Below, piece after piece: positions 53,683-62,059 of a stretch of DNA of 64,000 nt. The notes beneath the pieces were generated by a model. It had not been told where the DNA came from, made no database searches, and saw nothing but the letters and a program-made list of their open reading frames with translations. The stretch comes from Actinomadura sp. NBRC 104425 (lineage in GTDB: Bacteria > Actinomycetota > Actinomycetes > Streptosporangiales > Streptosporangiaceae), in assembly GCF_030269545.1 (NCBI RefSeq), contig NZ_BSTN01000001.1, forward strand, positions 1-64,000, in the 5' to 3' direction. Each line of letters opens with the position of its first letter. The first letter of the stretch is position 1. The translations under genes and the position numbers were made by a program.

Positions 53683-55065
53683 CTAACGCAGGGCGGTGGC
53701 CAGCTCTTCCCACAGGTAGGCGGCCGCCTCCGCCCCCTTGAGCAGCAGCGGCATCTCCACTTTCTCATTGGGGGCGTGAATGCGGTCCTCATCCAGGCCG
53801 ACGGCCAGGAAAATCAACGGCGCCCCCAGGATGTCGGCCAGGTCCGCCTCGGGGCCGCTGCCGCCCTCCCTGGTGAACAGGACGGGCTTGCCGAAGGCCC
53901 GCTCCATGGCGCGCTGCGCCGCCCGCACCCCGGGGGAGTCGATCGGGGAGAAGCAGGGCCGCACCCCGCCGCCGGGGATCGTCACCTCGGCTCTGATGCC
54001 GGGCGGGGTGCGCTCGGCCACCCACGCGCGGAACGCCTCCTGCACCTTGCGCGGCTCCTGGTGCGCGACCAGGCGGAACGAGATCTTGGCGTGCGCCTCG
54101 CGCGGCACGATGGTCTTGCCGCCGTGCCCGGTGTGCCCGCCCCACATGCCGTTGACCTCGGCCGTCGGACGCGCCCAGACGCGTTCCAGGGTGGTGTGGC
54201 CCTTCTCCCCGTGGGCGGCGCGGCTGTTTCCGGCGGTGCGCAGCCAGGCGGCCTCGTCGAACGGCAGCCGGGCGAACAGCTCGCGTTCCTCGTCGGTGAC
54301 GGGCACGACGTCGTCGTAGAACCCCGGCAGGGTGACGCGCCCGTCGGCGTCGTGCAGGGCCGCCAAAAGGTCCGCCAACGCGTGCAGGGGGTTGGGCACG
54401 GCGCCGCCGAACGACCCGGAGTGCAGGTCGGTGTCCGGCCCGTACAGCGACAGCTCCACCTCGGTGAGCCCCCGCATGCCCGTGCAGATGGACGGGACGT
54501 CGGCCGACCACATGGTGGTGTCGCTGATGACGACGGCGTCGCAGGCGAGCCGGTCGCGGTGCTCGCGCAGCAGCTCGGCGAAGTGGACCGAGCCCGACTC
54601 CTCCTCCCCCTCCACCAGCAGCTTGATCGTCACCGGCGGGGCCGCGGCGTCCCCGGCGGCCATCAGCGCGCGCAGGCCCAGGGTGTGGAAGAACACCTGC
54701 CCCTTGTCGTCGGAGGCGCCTCGCGCGATGAGCCGGTCGCCGTCTTCGACGGGGGTGAACGGGTCGGTCTCCCACTCGTCCAGGGGCTCGACCGGCTGGA
54801 CGTCGTGGTGCCCGTAGACGACGACGGCGGGAGCGTCCGGATCGGCCGCGGGCCACTCCGCGAACACCGCGGGCAGCCCCTCGGTCTCCCACACCTCCAC
54901 GGTGGGGAACCCCATGGTGCGCAGGTACGTCGCGAGCCACTGCGCCGAGCGGCGGACGTCCTCCGCGTGGCCCGGGTGCCCCGAGATGGAAGGGATCGCC
55001 AACCACTCCTTGAGGTCGGCGAAGAATTCCGCCTTGTTGGCCTGGATGTACCCGGCCACGTCCAT
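53683..55065 (-). CDS. M20-family dipeptidase/metallopeptidase
   Basis: 460 residues. Zinc and catalytic sites: VVVYGHHDVQP (His, Asp), IARGASDDKGQ (bridging Asp), LVEGEEESGS (catalytic Glu pair), VISDTTMW and, near the C-terminus, DEDRIHAPNEKV (His). A dimerisation domain interrupts the catalytic domain at about residues 200-330 (LHSGSFGGAVPNPLHALADLLAALHD). Start ATG 55063-55065. Relatives are cytoplasmic dipeptidases of the CNDP type. Confidence 0.94.
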   Translation of the reverse strand: MDVAGYIQANKAEFFADLKEWLAIPSISGHPGHAEDVRRSAQWLATYLRTMGFPTVEVWETEGLPAVFAEWPAADPDAPAVVVYGHHDVQPVEPLDEWETDPFTPVEDGDRLIARGASDDKGQVFFHTLGLRALMAAGDAAAPPVTIKLLVEGEEESGSVHFAELLREHRDRLACDAVVISDTTMWSADVPSICTGMRGLTEVELSLYGPDTDLHSGSFGGAVPNPLHALADLLAALHDADGRVTLPGFYDDVVPVTDEERELFARLPFDEAAWLRTAGNSRAAHGEKGHTTLERVWARPTAEVNGMWGGHTGHGGKTIVPREAHAKISFRLVAHQEPRKVQEAFRAWVAERTPPGIRAEVTIPGGGVRPCFSPIDSPGVRAAQRAMERAFGKPVLFTREGGSGPEADLADILGAPLIFLAVGLDEDRIHAPNEKVEMPLLLKGAEAAAYLWEELATALR

Positions 55066-55138
55066 GGACCATGCCCCCTTGCACGTCGTTCCGTCTGGCA
55101 CTGTAGGGGATCCGCCGCCTGCACACCGTGGAGGTGAC

Positions 55139-55405
55139 TTGATCCTCATCGACCCGCCGTTGTGGCCCGCCCGGGGCCGGGTGTGGTCCCACATGGTCAG
55201 CGACGTGTCCTTCGAGGAACTGCACACGTTCGCTGCGGAACTGGGCCTGCCGCCCAGGGCGTTCGAGCGCGACCACTACGACGTCCCGTCCGAACTCTAC
55301 GAGGCCGCGATCGCCCTGGGGGCCAGTCCGGTGGGCTGCCGGGAACTGCTGCTGCGCCTCACCCGCGCGGGCCTGCGCCGCCGCAAGACCGTCCGCAGGA
55401 CGTGA
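55139..55405 (+). CDS. DUF4031-family protein
   Basis: 88 residues from TTG 55139-55141 with GGAGG 4 bases upstream. ILIDPPLWPARGRVWSHMVSD, EELHTFAAELGLPPRAFERDHYDVPSELY and CRELLLRLTRAGLRRRK match the small DUF4031 family. Function unknown. It is divergent from the M20 gene. Confidence 0.88.
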   Translation: MILIDPPLWPARGRVWSHMVSDVSFEELHTFAAELGLPPRAFERDHYDVPSELYEAAIALGASPVGCRELLLRLTRAGLRRRKTVRRT

Positions 55406-55415
55406 GAGCGCCGCC

Positions 55416-56024
55416 TCACCCGTTCAGCAGCGTCAGCTCCGTCCCGATGTTGTGCCGGGCACGGTCCTCGAAGCGTTCGCGCGCCGCCGGCGTGTGGAAC
55501 AGCGCGGGCAGGTCGAGCAGGTTCCGCAGCACCTCGGCGCGGCCCGCCTTGAACAGCTCTTCCGGGACGAAGGAGTACTCCTCGCGTACGGCGGCGGCGT
55601 AGGCCGCATAGCGGACGGGGTCGGAGCCCAGCACGGCCAGGTCCGCGTCGCATAGGACCTGGCCGTTGCGGTCGTCCTCGCCGGGGGCGTGCGACTCGGT
55701 CAGCTCGACGAGGCGGGCCACCTCGGCGATGGCGTCCGGTGCGAGGTCGGTGTCGGTCAGCATGCGGCGGGCCAGGCGCGCGCTGCGCTTCTCGTTGTCG
55801 GCGCGGGCGGGGTCGTAGACGGCGTCGTGGAACCAGGCCGCGAGCCGCACCAGGTCGGGGTCGGCCGCGTAGGGCGCCAGTTCGTCGACCAGGTCGAGGA
55901 CGGCGTTGAGGTGGTCGCGGGTGTGGTAGCGGCGGTGCTCCTCCGCGTAGCGGGCGGCCAGCCGCTCCCCGATCACGCGGGTCTGCGGCCCGGCCAGCGC
56001 GGCCCACCGGTCCAGGAGATCCAT
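55416..56024 (-). CDS. HD-domain metal-dependent phosphohydrolase-like protein
   Basis: 202 residues from ATG 56022-56024. HD motifs: RRYHTRDHLNAVLDLVDEL, LAAWFHDAVYDP with the paired His-Asp, VARLVELTESHAP and LCDADLAVLGSDP. The motif set is that of predicted HD phosphohydrolases acting on nucleotides or similar molecules. It is divergent from the siderophore operon with only 108 bases between, where the iron box sits; whether it is also iron-regulated is unclear. Confidence 0.88.
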   Translation of the reverse strand: MDLLDRWAALAGPQTRVIGERLAARYAEEHRRYHTRDHLNAVLDLVDELAPYAADPDLVRLAAWFHDAVYDPARADNEKRSARLARRMLTDTDLAPDAIAEVARLVELTESHAPGEDDRNGQVLCDADLAVLGSDPVRYAAYAAAVREEYSFVPEELFKAGRAEVLRNLLDLPALFHTPAARERFEDRARHNIGTELTLLNG

Positions 56025-56096
56025 GCGCCCATCTTGGGGCCGTGACGGCGTTTCGCGCACGCGGGGTGCGGCCCCGCCGCTATGGTGATCAAGGAG

Positions 56097-56115
56097 TTAG
56101 GCAAGCCTTACCTCA
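56097..56115 (+). promoter_or_regulatory. Iron box (IdeR/DmdR/DtxR operator)
   Basis: TTAGGCAAGCCTTACCTCA matches the 19-base consensus TTAGGTTAGSCTAACCTAA at 15 positions and keeps the TTAGG/ACCT halves. It lies 18-36 bases upstream of the ATP-grasp gene, so Fe-loaded repressor would block transcription when iron is plentiful. Confidence 0.85.
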
Positions 56116-56132
56116 CTTACGGAAGGGGCGCC

Positions 56133-57299
56133 GTGGCCGCCTCGCTCTACATCGTCGCCGGCAAGACGACCGATTCGGTCACCCACGGGTTCCTGCCCGC
56201 GGCCCTGCGCTTGGCGGAGGCGCACGATCTGGACGTCGTGCTGCTCACCGACCGGCCCGCCGAGCACGCCGACGTGCACCCGGGCCGGGTCGTGGAGTGC
56301 GACGTCACCGACTACCGGCACATCGTCGCGTGCATAGCCGCCCTGGGCGGCGCGCCTCGTGCGGTCTTCTCCAACAGCGACTTCCTGCAGGCCCCCACCG
56401 CTCTGGCCGCGGCCTACTTCGGGCTCCCCGGCAAGGACTGGCGCGCCGCGACCCGCGCCAAGAACAAGGCGCTCATGCGCCGGCACCTGGCCGGGCTGGA
56501 CCCGGTCTTCTCCGCCGACGCCGACCACGTCCCCCCGGACGCCCCCTATCCTCTCGTCCTCAAGCCGCGCGAAGGCGTGGCCAGCGAGGACGTGTACCTC
56601 GTGGACGGCCCCGACGAGCTTGCGGCGCGCCGCGCGCAGATACGGGCACGCCGGTCCGACCCCCTGGTGGCCGAGGAGTTCCTGCCGGGGACGCTGCACA
56701 CCCTGGAGACGCTCGGCGACGGCCGCGAGCTGCGGGTGCTGGGCTCGTTCCGCACACGGCTGTCCCCTCCCCCGCACTTCATCGAGGAACGGCTGGAATG
56801 GGCGCCGCCGCCCCCTGAGACCGACCAGGTGCTCGCGCTGTTGGAGGCCCTGGGCGTCGGCTTCGGGGTCTGCCATACCGAGTTCGTCGTGCACGAGGGC
56901 CGGGCGCGCCTGATCGAGGTGAACTACCGGCTCATCGGCGACCACTGCGACTTCCTGCTGGCGGACCTGCTGGGCGTCCCCCTGCACGAGCTGATCCTGC
57001 GGGTGCATCTGGGCGAACCGCTGCCGGCCACCCCGGCGGCCGCGGACGGGCACGCCGTGGCGGACGTCGTCATCGCCGACCGCGGCGGCACGCTCACGGC
57101 CGCCCCCGACGCCGTCGAACTGACCGACGGCGCGGTGCGCCTGTCGTACCTGCCCCAGCGCGCCGTGGGCGAGACGTTCGAGCTGACCCGCACCAACCGC
57201 GACTACCTGGGCACCATCCGGGCCATCGGACCGGCCCGGGAGGATGTCGAAGCCGCCGTAGCCCGCTTCCGCGCCGCCCACAAGTGGACGATCACGTGA
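56133..57299 (+). CDS. ATP-grasp ligase of a NIS siderophore operon (PvsA-like)
   Basis: 388 residues from GTG 56133-56135 with GGAAGG 6 bases upstream; an earlier in-frame ATG at 56082 is rejected because the iron box lies inside that extension. ATP-grasp features: ATRAKNKALMRRHLAG, PYPLVLKPREGVASEDVYLV (ATP lysine), DPLVAEEFLPGTLHTLE and ARLIEVNYRLIGDHCDFLL with metal-binding Glu/Asn. It resembles amino-acid ligases of vibrioferrin/xanthoferrin pathways. In that route the ATP-grasp enzyme joins an amino acid to a carboxylic acid; the substrate here is inferred only from the operon. Its stop overlaps the next start (GTGA). Confidence 0.85.
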   Translation: MAASLYIVAGKTTDSVTHGFLPAALRLAEAHDLDVVLLTDRPAEHADVHPGRVVECDVTDYRHIVACIAALGGAPRAVFSNSDFLQAPTALAAAYFGLPGKDWRAATRAKNKALMRRHLAGLDPVFSADADHVPPDAPYPLVLKPREGVASEDVYLVDGPDELAARRAQIRARRSDPLVAEEFLPGTLHTLETLGDGRELRVLGSFRTRLSPPPHFIEERLEWAPPPPETDQVLALLEALGVGFGVCHTEFVVHEGRARLIEVNYRLIGDHCDFLLADLLGVPLHELILRVHLGEPLPATPAAADGHAVADVVIADRGGTLTAAPDAVELTDGAVRLSYLPQRAVGETFELTRTNRDYLGTIRAIGPAREDVEAAVARFRAAHKWTIT

Positions 57300-58873
57300 C
57301 CGAGCACGCACTCGCCGCGCGCGTCCTGGACACCCTGCTGCGCGAGGACTACGGCAACCTGCGCCGTTTCATCGACACCGGGCGGCGGTTCCTGGCGGTC
57401 CCGGGCGCACCGGCCATCAGGCTGCACCGCGACCGCTTCCTCTACGACCTGGCGGTGGAACCGGGGCAGTCCCTGACGCTGGACGACGTCCTGCGCATCG
57501 CCCGCCACGTCGCGGACCCGCGCGACGACATCCCCGCTTTCGAGCGCGAGTGCCGCGAGGCACTCGCCACCCTGCGCCTGCACAAGCGCGCACGCCCCGA
57601 AGTGATGGCCCGGCTGACACGTGTACCCGACGGGCGGCGCCTGGGGCCCGGCACGTACTACGACACGCTCGCGGCCTACAACGACCACCCCGTCTACCCG
57701 ACCGGCCTGGCCCGGACGGGCCTGACCGAGGCCGACCAGCGCCGGTATGCACCGGAGTTCGCCCCGTCCTTCTGCCTGCGCTGGGCCGCGGTCCCCCGGG
57801 AGCTCGCCACGACCACCGGCCCCCTGCCCCCGTGGTGGCCGACCCCCGAGGAGGTGGGTGTCCACGCGGACACCGCTCTGTTCCCGGTGCACCCCCTCTC
57901 GGTGGAACACCTGTCCGACCACAAGGACGTCACCATCGCGCCCCACCCGCGGATAGAGGCCGCCCCCACGCTGTCGATGCGCACGGTCGCCGTCGATCCG
58001 CTCACCCACGTGAAGGTGCCGCTGCCGACGAGCACGCTCGGCCTGCGCAACCGGCGCACCATCGTCCCCCGCACGCTGCCGGACGGGGCACTGGCCGAAC
58101 GCCTGCTGCGCCGGGTGCTCGACCGCGAACCCGACCTGCCGGTGCTGCTGGCCGACGAGCAGACGTTCGGCCACGCCGGCTCCCCCATGCTCGCCTACCT
58201 GGTCCGCCGCTTCCCCGAGGCCACGGCGGACGCGCACGTGGTGCCCGTGGCGGCCCTGCCGGCCAGGACACCCGACGGCGGACACGTCATCGAACGCTGG
58301 GACGTGCCAACCCTGTTCGGCGCCTACCTGGACGTGCTGCTGCGCTGGAACGTCACCCTCTTCCGCTACGGCATCGCCCTTGAGGCGCACCAACAGAACG
58401 TGTCCTTGGTCATCGACGGCGACGGGCGACCGTCGCTGCTGATCAAGGACAACGACGGGGCCCTGTTCGACCCCGACCGGCTGGCGGACACCCTCGGCCC
58501 CGCCGCCGCCGACGCGGCCACCGGTTTCAAGGACCCGCGCATGACCACGCGCGACCCCGAAGCCCTCGCCCGCGTCTTCGTCACGATCACCCTGCACCTG
58601 TGCGCCGCCGCCCCCGCCTTCGCACTGGCCGAACGGGGGCTGCTGCCGCTGCGGACGGGCCTGGCGATGATCCGGGACCGGCTGGACGCCGCCCTGGGCC
58701 CGGACGACGCGTTCCTGCGCTCGCGCACGCTCGACGCCGAGCGGCTGCCCACCAAGGCGATGGTCACCGCAGGAACGCTCGTGGACAAGGCCCGTACAGG
58801 TGCCGCCGACATCAACAAGCACTACGGCCCGCCCGGGCCCAACTACCTCCGGGACGACGAACCGTGCTCCTGA
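57296..58873 (+). CDS. NIS siderophore synthetase, IucA/IucC family (PvsB-like)
   Basis: 525 residues from GTG 57296-57298, overlapping the previous stop; a GTG four codons earlier is also in frame. IucA/IucC features are FPVHPLSVEHLSD (ATP-site HP), TLSMRTVAV (SxRT), VKVPLPTSTLGLRNRR, LEAHQQNVSLVID (E-x-H-x-Q-N) and SLLIKDNDGALF (substrate/metal site, usually RDxxG), followed by the FhuF-like HLCAAAPAF region. Such enzymes activate citrate or a citryl intermediate as acyl-AMP and condense it with an amine or alcohol. By operon position it corresponds to PvsB. Confidence 0.93.
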   Translation: MTEHALAARVLDTLLREDYGNLRRFIDTGRRFLAVPGAPAIRLHRDRFLYDLAVEPGQSLTLDDVLRIARHVADPRDDIPAFERECREALATLRLHKRARPEVMARLTRVPDGRRLGPGTYYDTLAAYNDHPVYPTGLARTGLTEADQRRYAPEFAPSFCLRWAAVPRELATTTGPLPPWWPTPEEVGVHADTALFPVHPLSVEHLSDHKDVTIAPHPRIEAAPTLSMRTVAVDPLTHVKVPLPTSTLGLRNRRTIVPRTLPDGALAERLLRRVLDREPDLPVLLADEQTFGHAGSPMLAYLVRRFPEATADAHVVPVAALPARTPDGGHVIERWDVPTLFGAYLDVLLRWNVTLFRYGIALEAHQQNVSLVIDGDGRPSLLIKDNDGALFDPDRLADTLGPAAADAATGFKDPRMTTRDPEALARVFVTITLHLCAAAPAFALAERGLLPLRTGLAMIRDRLDAALGPDDAFLRSRTLDAERLPTKAMVTAGTLVDKARTGAADINKHYGPPGPNYLRDDEPCS

Positions 58874-60525
58874 CACGAACCACGAAGCTCACCGCCGACG
58901 ACGCCACAGCCACCGCACTGCTCAACTGCCTGGTGCGGGAGGTCTGCGCGCCCGAGCAACAGACATGGACGGACGGCGAGCACCTCATCGTCCGCCTGCC
59001 GCGGGTCGGGGTCGTGCTGCGCGCGGGGCTGGCACGCCCTCCGGTCGGCCCCTCATACCGGCTCGTCCCCCCGTACGAGGAGCGGCGCGGCGACGATTGG
59101 ATCGCGGCGCCCTGGGACCGGCTCAGCAACCTCGTCGCCGGCGAACTGGAACTCGCCACCGGCCAGGCCAACCCCGAGTTCACCGACCAGGTCGCCAACA
59201 GCCACACCGCCCTGACCGCCATCCTCAAGGCCCGGGGCGGCTCCTCGCCCGCCGAACTGCCGTCCGAGGCGGTCCGCCGGTACGTGGAGTCGGAGCAGTC
59301 CCTCGTCGCCGGACACCGCTTCCACCCCTCCCCCAAGGCACGCCAGGGCGCCCCGGAGCAGTGGCTGCCCTACGCCCCCGAGACCCGCGCCCGCTTCCAG
59401 CCCCACTGGCTGGCGGTCCGGGAGGAATGCCTGGCGGAAGAAGGAGAACCGAACGCCTTCGGCGCCCTGGAGGCCCTGGGCCCCGCCGTTCCCCCCGGCT
59501 ACCGGGCGCTCCCCGCCCACCCCTGGCAGCTGGCCCTGCTCGCCGACCGCCCAGCGCTCCCGCGGGCCCTGCGCGAGGACCTCGTCCGCGACCTCGGCCC
59601 CTCCGGCCCGCAGGTGCTGCCGACGTCCTCCGTCCGCACCGTGTACGTCCCGGCCGCCGACCTGTTCTGCAAGTTCAGCCTGGACGTGCGCATCACCAAC
59701 TGCGTCCGCAAGAACGCCTGGTACGAGCTGACCGGCGCGACCGCCCTCGACCGAGTGCTGCGCCCCGTCTTCGCCGCGCTGGGCGCCCGCTTCGACTCCT
59801 GCGTCCTGCTCGCCGAACCCGCCTACCGCACCGTGACGCTCGCCGACCGCCGCCTTTACGAGGGCCTGGGCGTCATCCTCCGGCAGGGCATCGGCGACCT
59901 GCCCGGCACCCCGCTCCTGGCGGCCGCCCTGGCCGACCCCTACGGGACGCTTCTGGCCGGGCTCCCCGCGATGGCCTCCCCGGACGACGCCCTCACCTGG
60001 TGGCGGGCGTACGTGAAGCTGGTCGCGCTCCCCGTCCTGCACGCCTACCTGGACCACGGCGTCGTCCTGGAACCGCACCTGCAGAACGTCCTCATCACCG
60101 TCGACGGAGAGGGCATGCCCGTCCGCGCGGTGTTCCGCGACCTGGAGGGCACCAAGCTCGTCCCGGGCCACGGCCTGCTCGAAGAACTGGCGGACCTGCC
60201 CGACCGCATCCGCCGATCCGTCACCTACGACGGCGAACGCGGCTGGAACCGCGTCGTCTACTGCCTGTTCGTCAACCACCTCGCCGAGATCGCCGCGGCC
60301 GTCGCCGACCTGCACCCCGAACTCGACCCGCAACTGTGGACGGCCGCGCGCGGCCTGCTGGCCGCCGACGAAGGCGCGCGCCGCCCCGAGCTGAAGGCGC
60401 TGCTCGCCGGCGTACCGCTCCCGGCGAAGGCGAATCTGCGGGCACGCTGGGCCCGCACCGCCGACCGCGGCGCCGGATACGTGACGGCCCCCAACCCTCT
60501 TGCCGCTCAGGCACCCTGTACGTGA
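58864..60525 (+). CDS. NIS siderophore synthetase, IucA/IucC family (PvsD-like)
   Basis: 553 residues from GTG 58864-58866, overlapping the previous gene by 10 bases; no other start is in frame nearby. Features are SEQSLVAGHRFHPSPKARQG, LPAHPWQLALL (HPWQ), PTSSVRTVYVP (SxRT), CKFSLDVRITNCVRKN (K-x-S-L...I-T-N), LEPHLQNVLITVDG (E-x-H-x-Q-N) and VFRDLEGTKLV (RDxEG). These are all intact and closer to classic IucA/IucC than the preceding paralogue. It should catalyse the second condensation of the siderophore. Confidence 0.95.
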   Translation: MLLTRTTKLTADDATATALLNCLVREVCAPEQQTWTDGEHLIVRLPRVGVVLRAGLARPPVGPSYRLVPPYEERRGDDWIAAPWDRLSNLVAGELELATGQANPEFTDQVANSHTALTAILKARGGSSPAELPSEAVRRYVESEQSLVAGHRFHPSPKARQGAPEQWLPYAPETRARFQPHWLAVREECLAEEGEPNAFGALEALGPAVPPGYRALPAHPWQLALLADRPALPRALREDLVRDLGPSGPQVLPTSSVRTVYVPAADLFCKFSLDVRITNCVRKNAWYELTGATALDRVLRPVFAALGARFDSCVLLAEPAYRTVTLADRRLYEGLGVILRQGIGDLPGTPLLAAALADPYGTLLAGLPAMASPDDALTWWRAYVKLVALPVLHAYLDHGVVLEPHLQNVLITVDGEGMPVRAVFRDLEGTKLVPGHGLLEELADLPDRIRRSVTYDGERGWNRVVYCLFVNHLAEIAAAVADLHPELDPQLWTAARGLLAADEGARRPELKALLAGVPLPAKANLRARWARTADRGAGYVTAPNPLAAQAPCT

Positions 60526-60568
60526 GCCGGACCCGCCCCATCCTGAGAGCACTTCGCTTGACTTCCTC

Positions 60569-60586
60569 CCCCGCCTGAAGGCGGGG
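60569..60586 (+). terminator. GC hairpin after the second synthetase gene
   Basis: CCCCGCC-TGAA-GGCGGGG, identical in stem to the third hairpin of the downstream structured element. It may be part of the mobile-element remnant or act as a partial terminator within the operon. Confidence 0.4.
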
Positions 60587-60611
60587 CACGGTACCGCAAG
60601 ATCAGTTGAGT

Positions 60612-60719
60612 TTCGATACGGCGGTTCACTTGGTGGTGGGTCGCCTACCCCTGTCCTGCTCCGCAGGGGTTCGCCTCCCCCGCTCGAAGGCGGGGGTCTC
60701 TCGGAGGTTTCCGATGAAC
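60612..60719 (+). repeat. Structured multi-hairpin element, copy B (IS200/IS605-end or omegaRNA-like), inserted in the siderophore operon
   Basis: A 108-bp homologue of 26491-26602. The hairpins are GGCGGTTCAC/GTGGGTCGCC, CCCCTG/CAGGGG, CCCCCGCT-CGAA-GGCGGGGG and TCGGA-GGTT-TCCGA. It ends in GGAGG and GATGAAC, and this GGAGG is the ribosome binding site and this ATG the start of the downstream decarboxylase gene. The last hairpin overlaps the Shine-Dalgarno sequence. No transposase or tnpB is present, so this is a remnant, a non-autonomous derivative, or a conserved RNA of another kind. Confidence 0.6.
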
Positions 60720-61859
60720 ATGCCATCGCACGTGCTGTCGTACATTCGCGGACTCGAACGGTTCCCCGCCTACGTGTACGACCTGCCCGGTCTGCGCTCG
60801 CACGCCGAAGCCCTCCGCGGCGCCCTGATATCGCCGCAGGCGGCCTGCGGCCCGGAGGTCTACTACGCGGCCAAGGCCAACCCCGATGCGCCTGTCCTGC
60901 GCGCCCTGGCGCCGTTCGTGGACGGCGTCGAGGTCTCCTCGGGGGGTGAGCTCGTCCACGTGCGGGAGGTCCTGCCGGACGCGCGGCTGGCCTTCGGCGG
61001 CCCCGGCAAGACCGACGAGGAACTGCGTCTGGCTCTCGACCTGGGCGTCCACCGCCTGCACGTCGAAAGCCCCCGCGAACTGCGCCGCCTGGCGTCCCTG
61101 GACCGCCCGACCGAGATTCTGCTGCGCGCCAACCTGCCGGTCTCGACGTCCGGCGCCGCCCTGTCGATGAGCGGCCCCTTCGGCATGGACGAGGACGCCC
61201 TGGAAACGTGCGCCAAGCTCCTCGCCGAACATCCCCAGCTGCACCTGCGCGGTATCCACGCGCACCTGGCCTCCGGCCTGGACGCCCCCGCCATGCTCGA
61301 CCTGGCCTCCCGCATTCTGGGCTGGGCCGTCCCCTGGCTGCGCGACGTCTGCGGCATCACCGACGCCGAGGTGAACCTCGGCGGCGGCATGGGCGTGGAC
61401 TACACCGCCCCCGACCGGCTCTTCGACTGGAAGGCCTACGCCGCGGGGCTCGCCCCCCTTGCTCCCCCCGGCGTCCGCCTGCGCATCGAACCGGGCCGCG
61501 CCGTCACCGCCTACCACGGCTGGTACGTCACCGACGTGCTGGACGTGAAGACGACACACGGCCATACCTACGTCGTGCTGCGCGGCGGCACGCACCATCT
61601 GCGCACGCCCGTCACCAAGGGCCACGACCAGCCGTTCGTCCCCCTGCCGTCCGCCGGCGCCCAGAAGCCGACGCAGCGGGCGACGCTCGTGGGCCAGCTG
61701 TGCACGCCCAAGGACGTGTTCGCACGTGACGTCCCCGTCCCCCCGCTGCGGCCGGGGGACGTGGTGGCGTTCGCCATGGCGGGCGCCTACGCCTGGAACA
61801 TCTCGCACCACGACTTCCTCATGCACCCCAAACCGGAGTTCCACTACCTCGACCGTTGA
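60714..61859 (+). CDS. PLP-dependent type III decarboxylase of the siderophore operon (PvsE-like)
   Basis: 381 residues from ATG 60714-60716 (GGAGG 6 bases upstream, inside the repeat element); the next ATG is two codons on. Fold-III decarboxylase features: VYYAAKANPDAPVL with the PLP lysine, EVSSGGELVHV, HLASGLD, NLGGGMGVDY (phosphate loop), RIEPGRAV and VGQLCTPKDVF with the catalytic cysteine. Relatives include ornithine/diaminopimelate decarboxylases and siderophore enzymes such as PvsE and SbnH. In vibrioferrin synthesis PvsE decarboxylates a serine-derived group to give the ethanolamine part; a similar role is inferred here. Confidence 0.9.
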   Translation: MNMPSHVLSYIRGLERFPAYVYDLPGLRSHAEALRGALISPQAACGPEVYYAAKANPDAPVLRALAPFVDGVEVSSGGELVHVREVLPDARLAFGGPGKTDEELRLALDLGVHRLHVESPRELRRLASLDRPTEILLRANLPVSTSGAALSMSGPFGMDEDALETCAKLLAEHPQLHLRGIHAHLASGLDAPAMLDLASRILGWAVPWLRDVCGITDAEVNLGGGMGVDYTAPDRLFDWKAYAAGLAPLAPPGVRLRIEPGRAVTAYHGWYVTDVLDVKTTHGHTYVVLRGGTHHLRTPVTKGHDQPFVPLPSAGAQKPTQRATLVGQLCTPKDVFARDVPVPPLRPGDVVAFAMAGAYAWNISHHDFLMHPKPEFHYLDR

Positions 61860-61878
61860 CGCGCTCCCCGGCTTGTCC

Positions 61879-61912
61879 ACCGGGGTCCGCCCGGCGGCGT
61901 CGCCGCCCCGGT
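61879..61912 (+). terminator. Hairpin terminator at the end of the siderophore operon
   Basis: ACCGGGG (61879-61885) pairs with CCCCGGT (61906-61912) around an inner GGCGGC-GTC-GCCGCC hairpin. It lies 20 bases past the decarboxylase stop, separating it from the acyl-CoA synthetase gene. Confidence 0.55.
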
Positions 61913-62059
61913 CCTGCGGGTACCGCACGCCGTGCCCGTCGGTGACCGGACGCGCTGGGCCGCCGAGCACACCGCAGGCAGAACACGTCCGCGAGGTGAG
62001 CTCGGACCGGGATGGGTATGTCATTGACCTGTTGGCGGGGCGGCCAGGAGGGAACGGCT

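Noticed and set aside
56082..56132. A longer start (ATG 56082) for the ATP-grasp ligase.
   Set aside because: The extension would contain the iron box and promoter region, and the GTG at 56133 has a better ribosome binding site.
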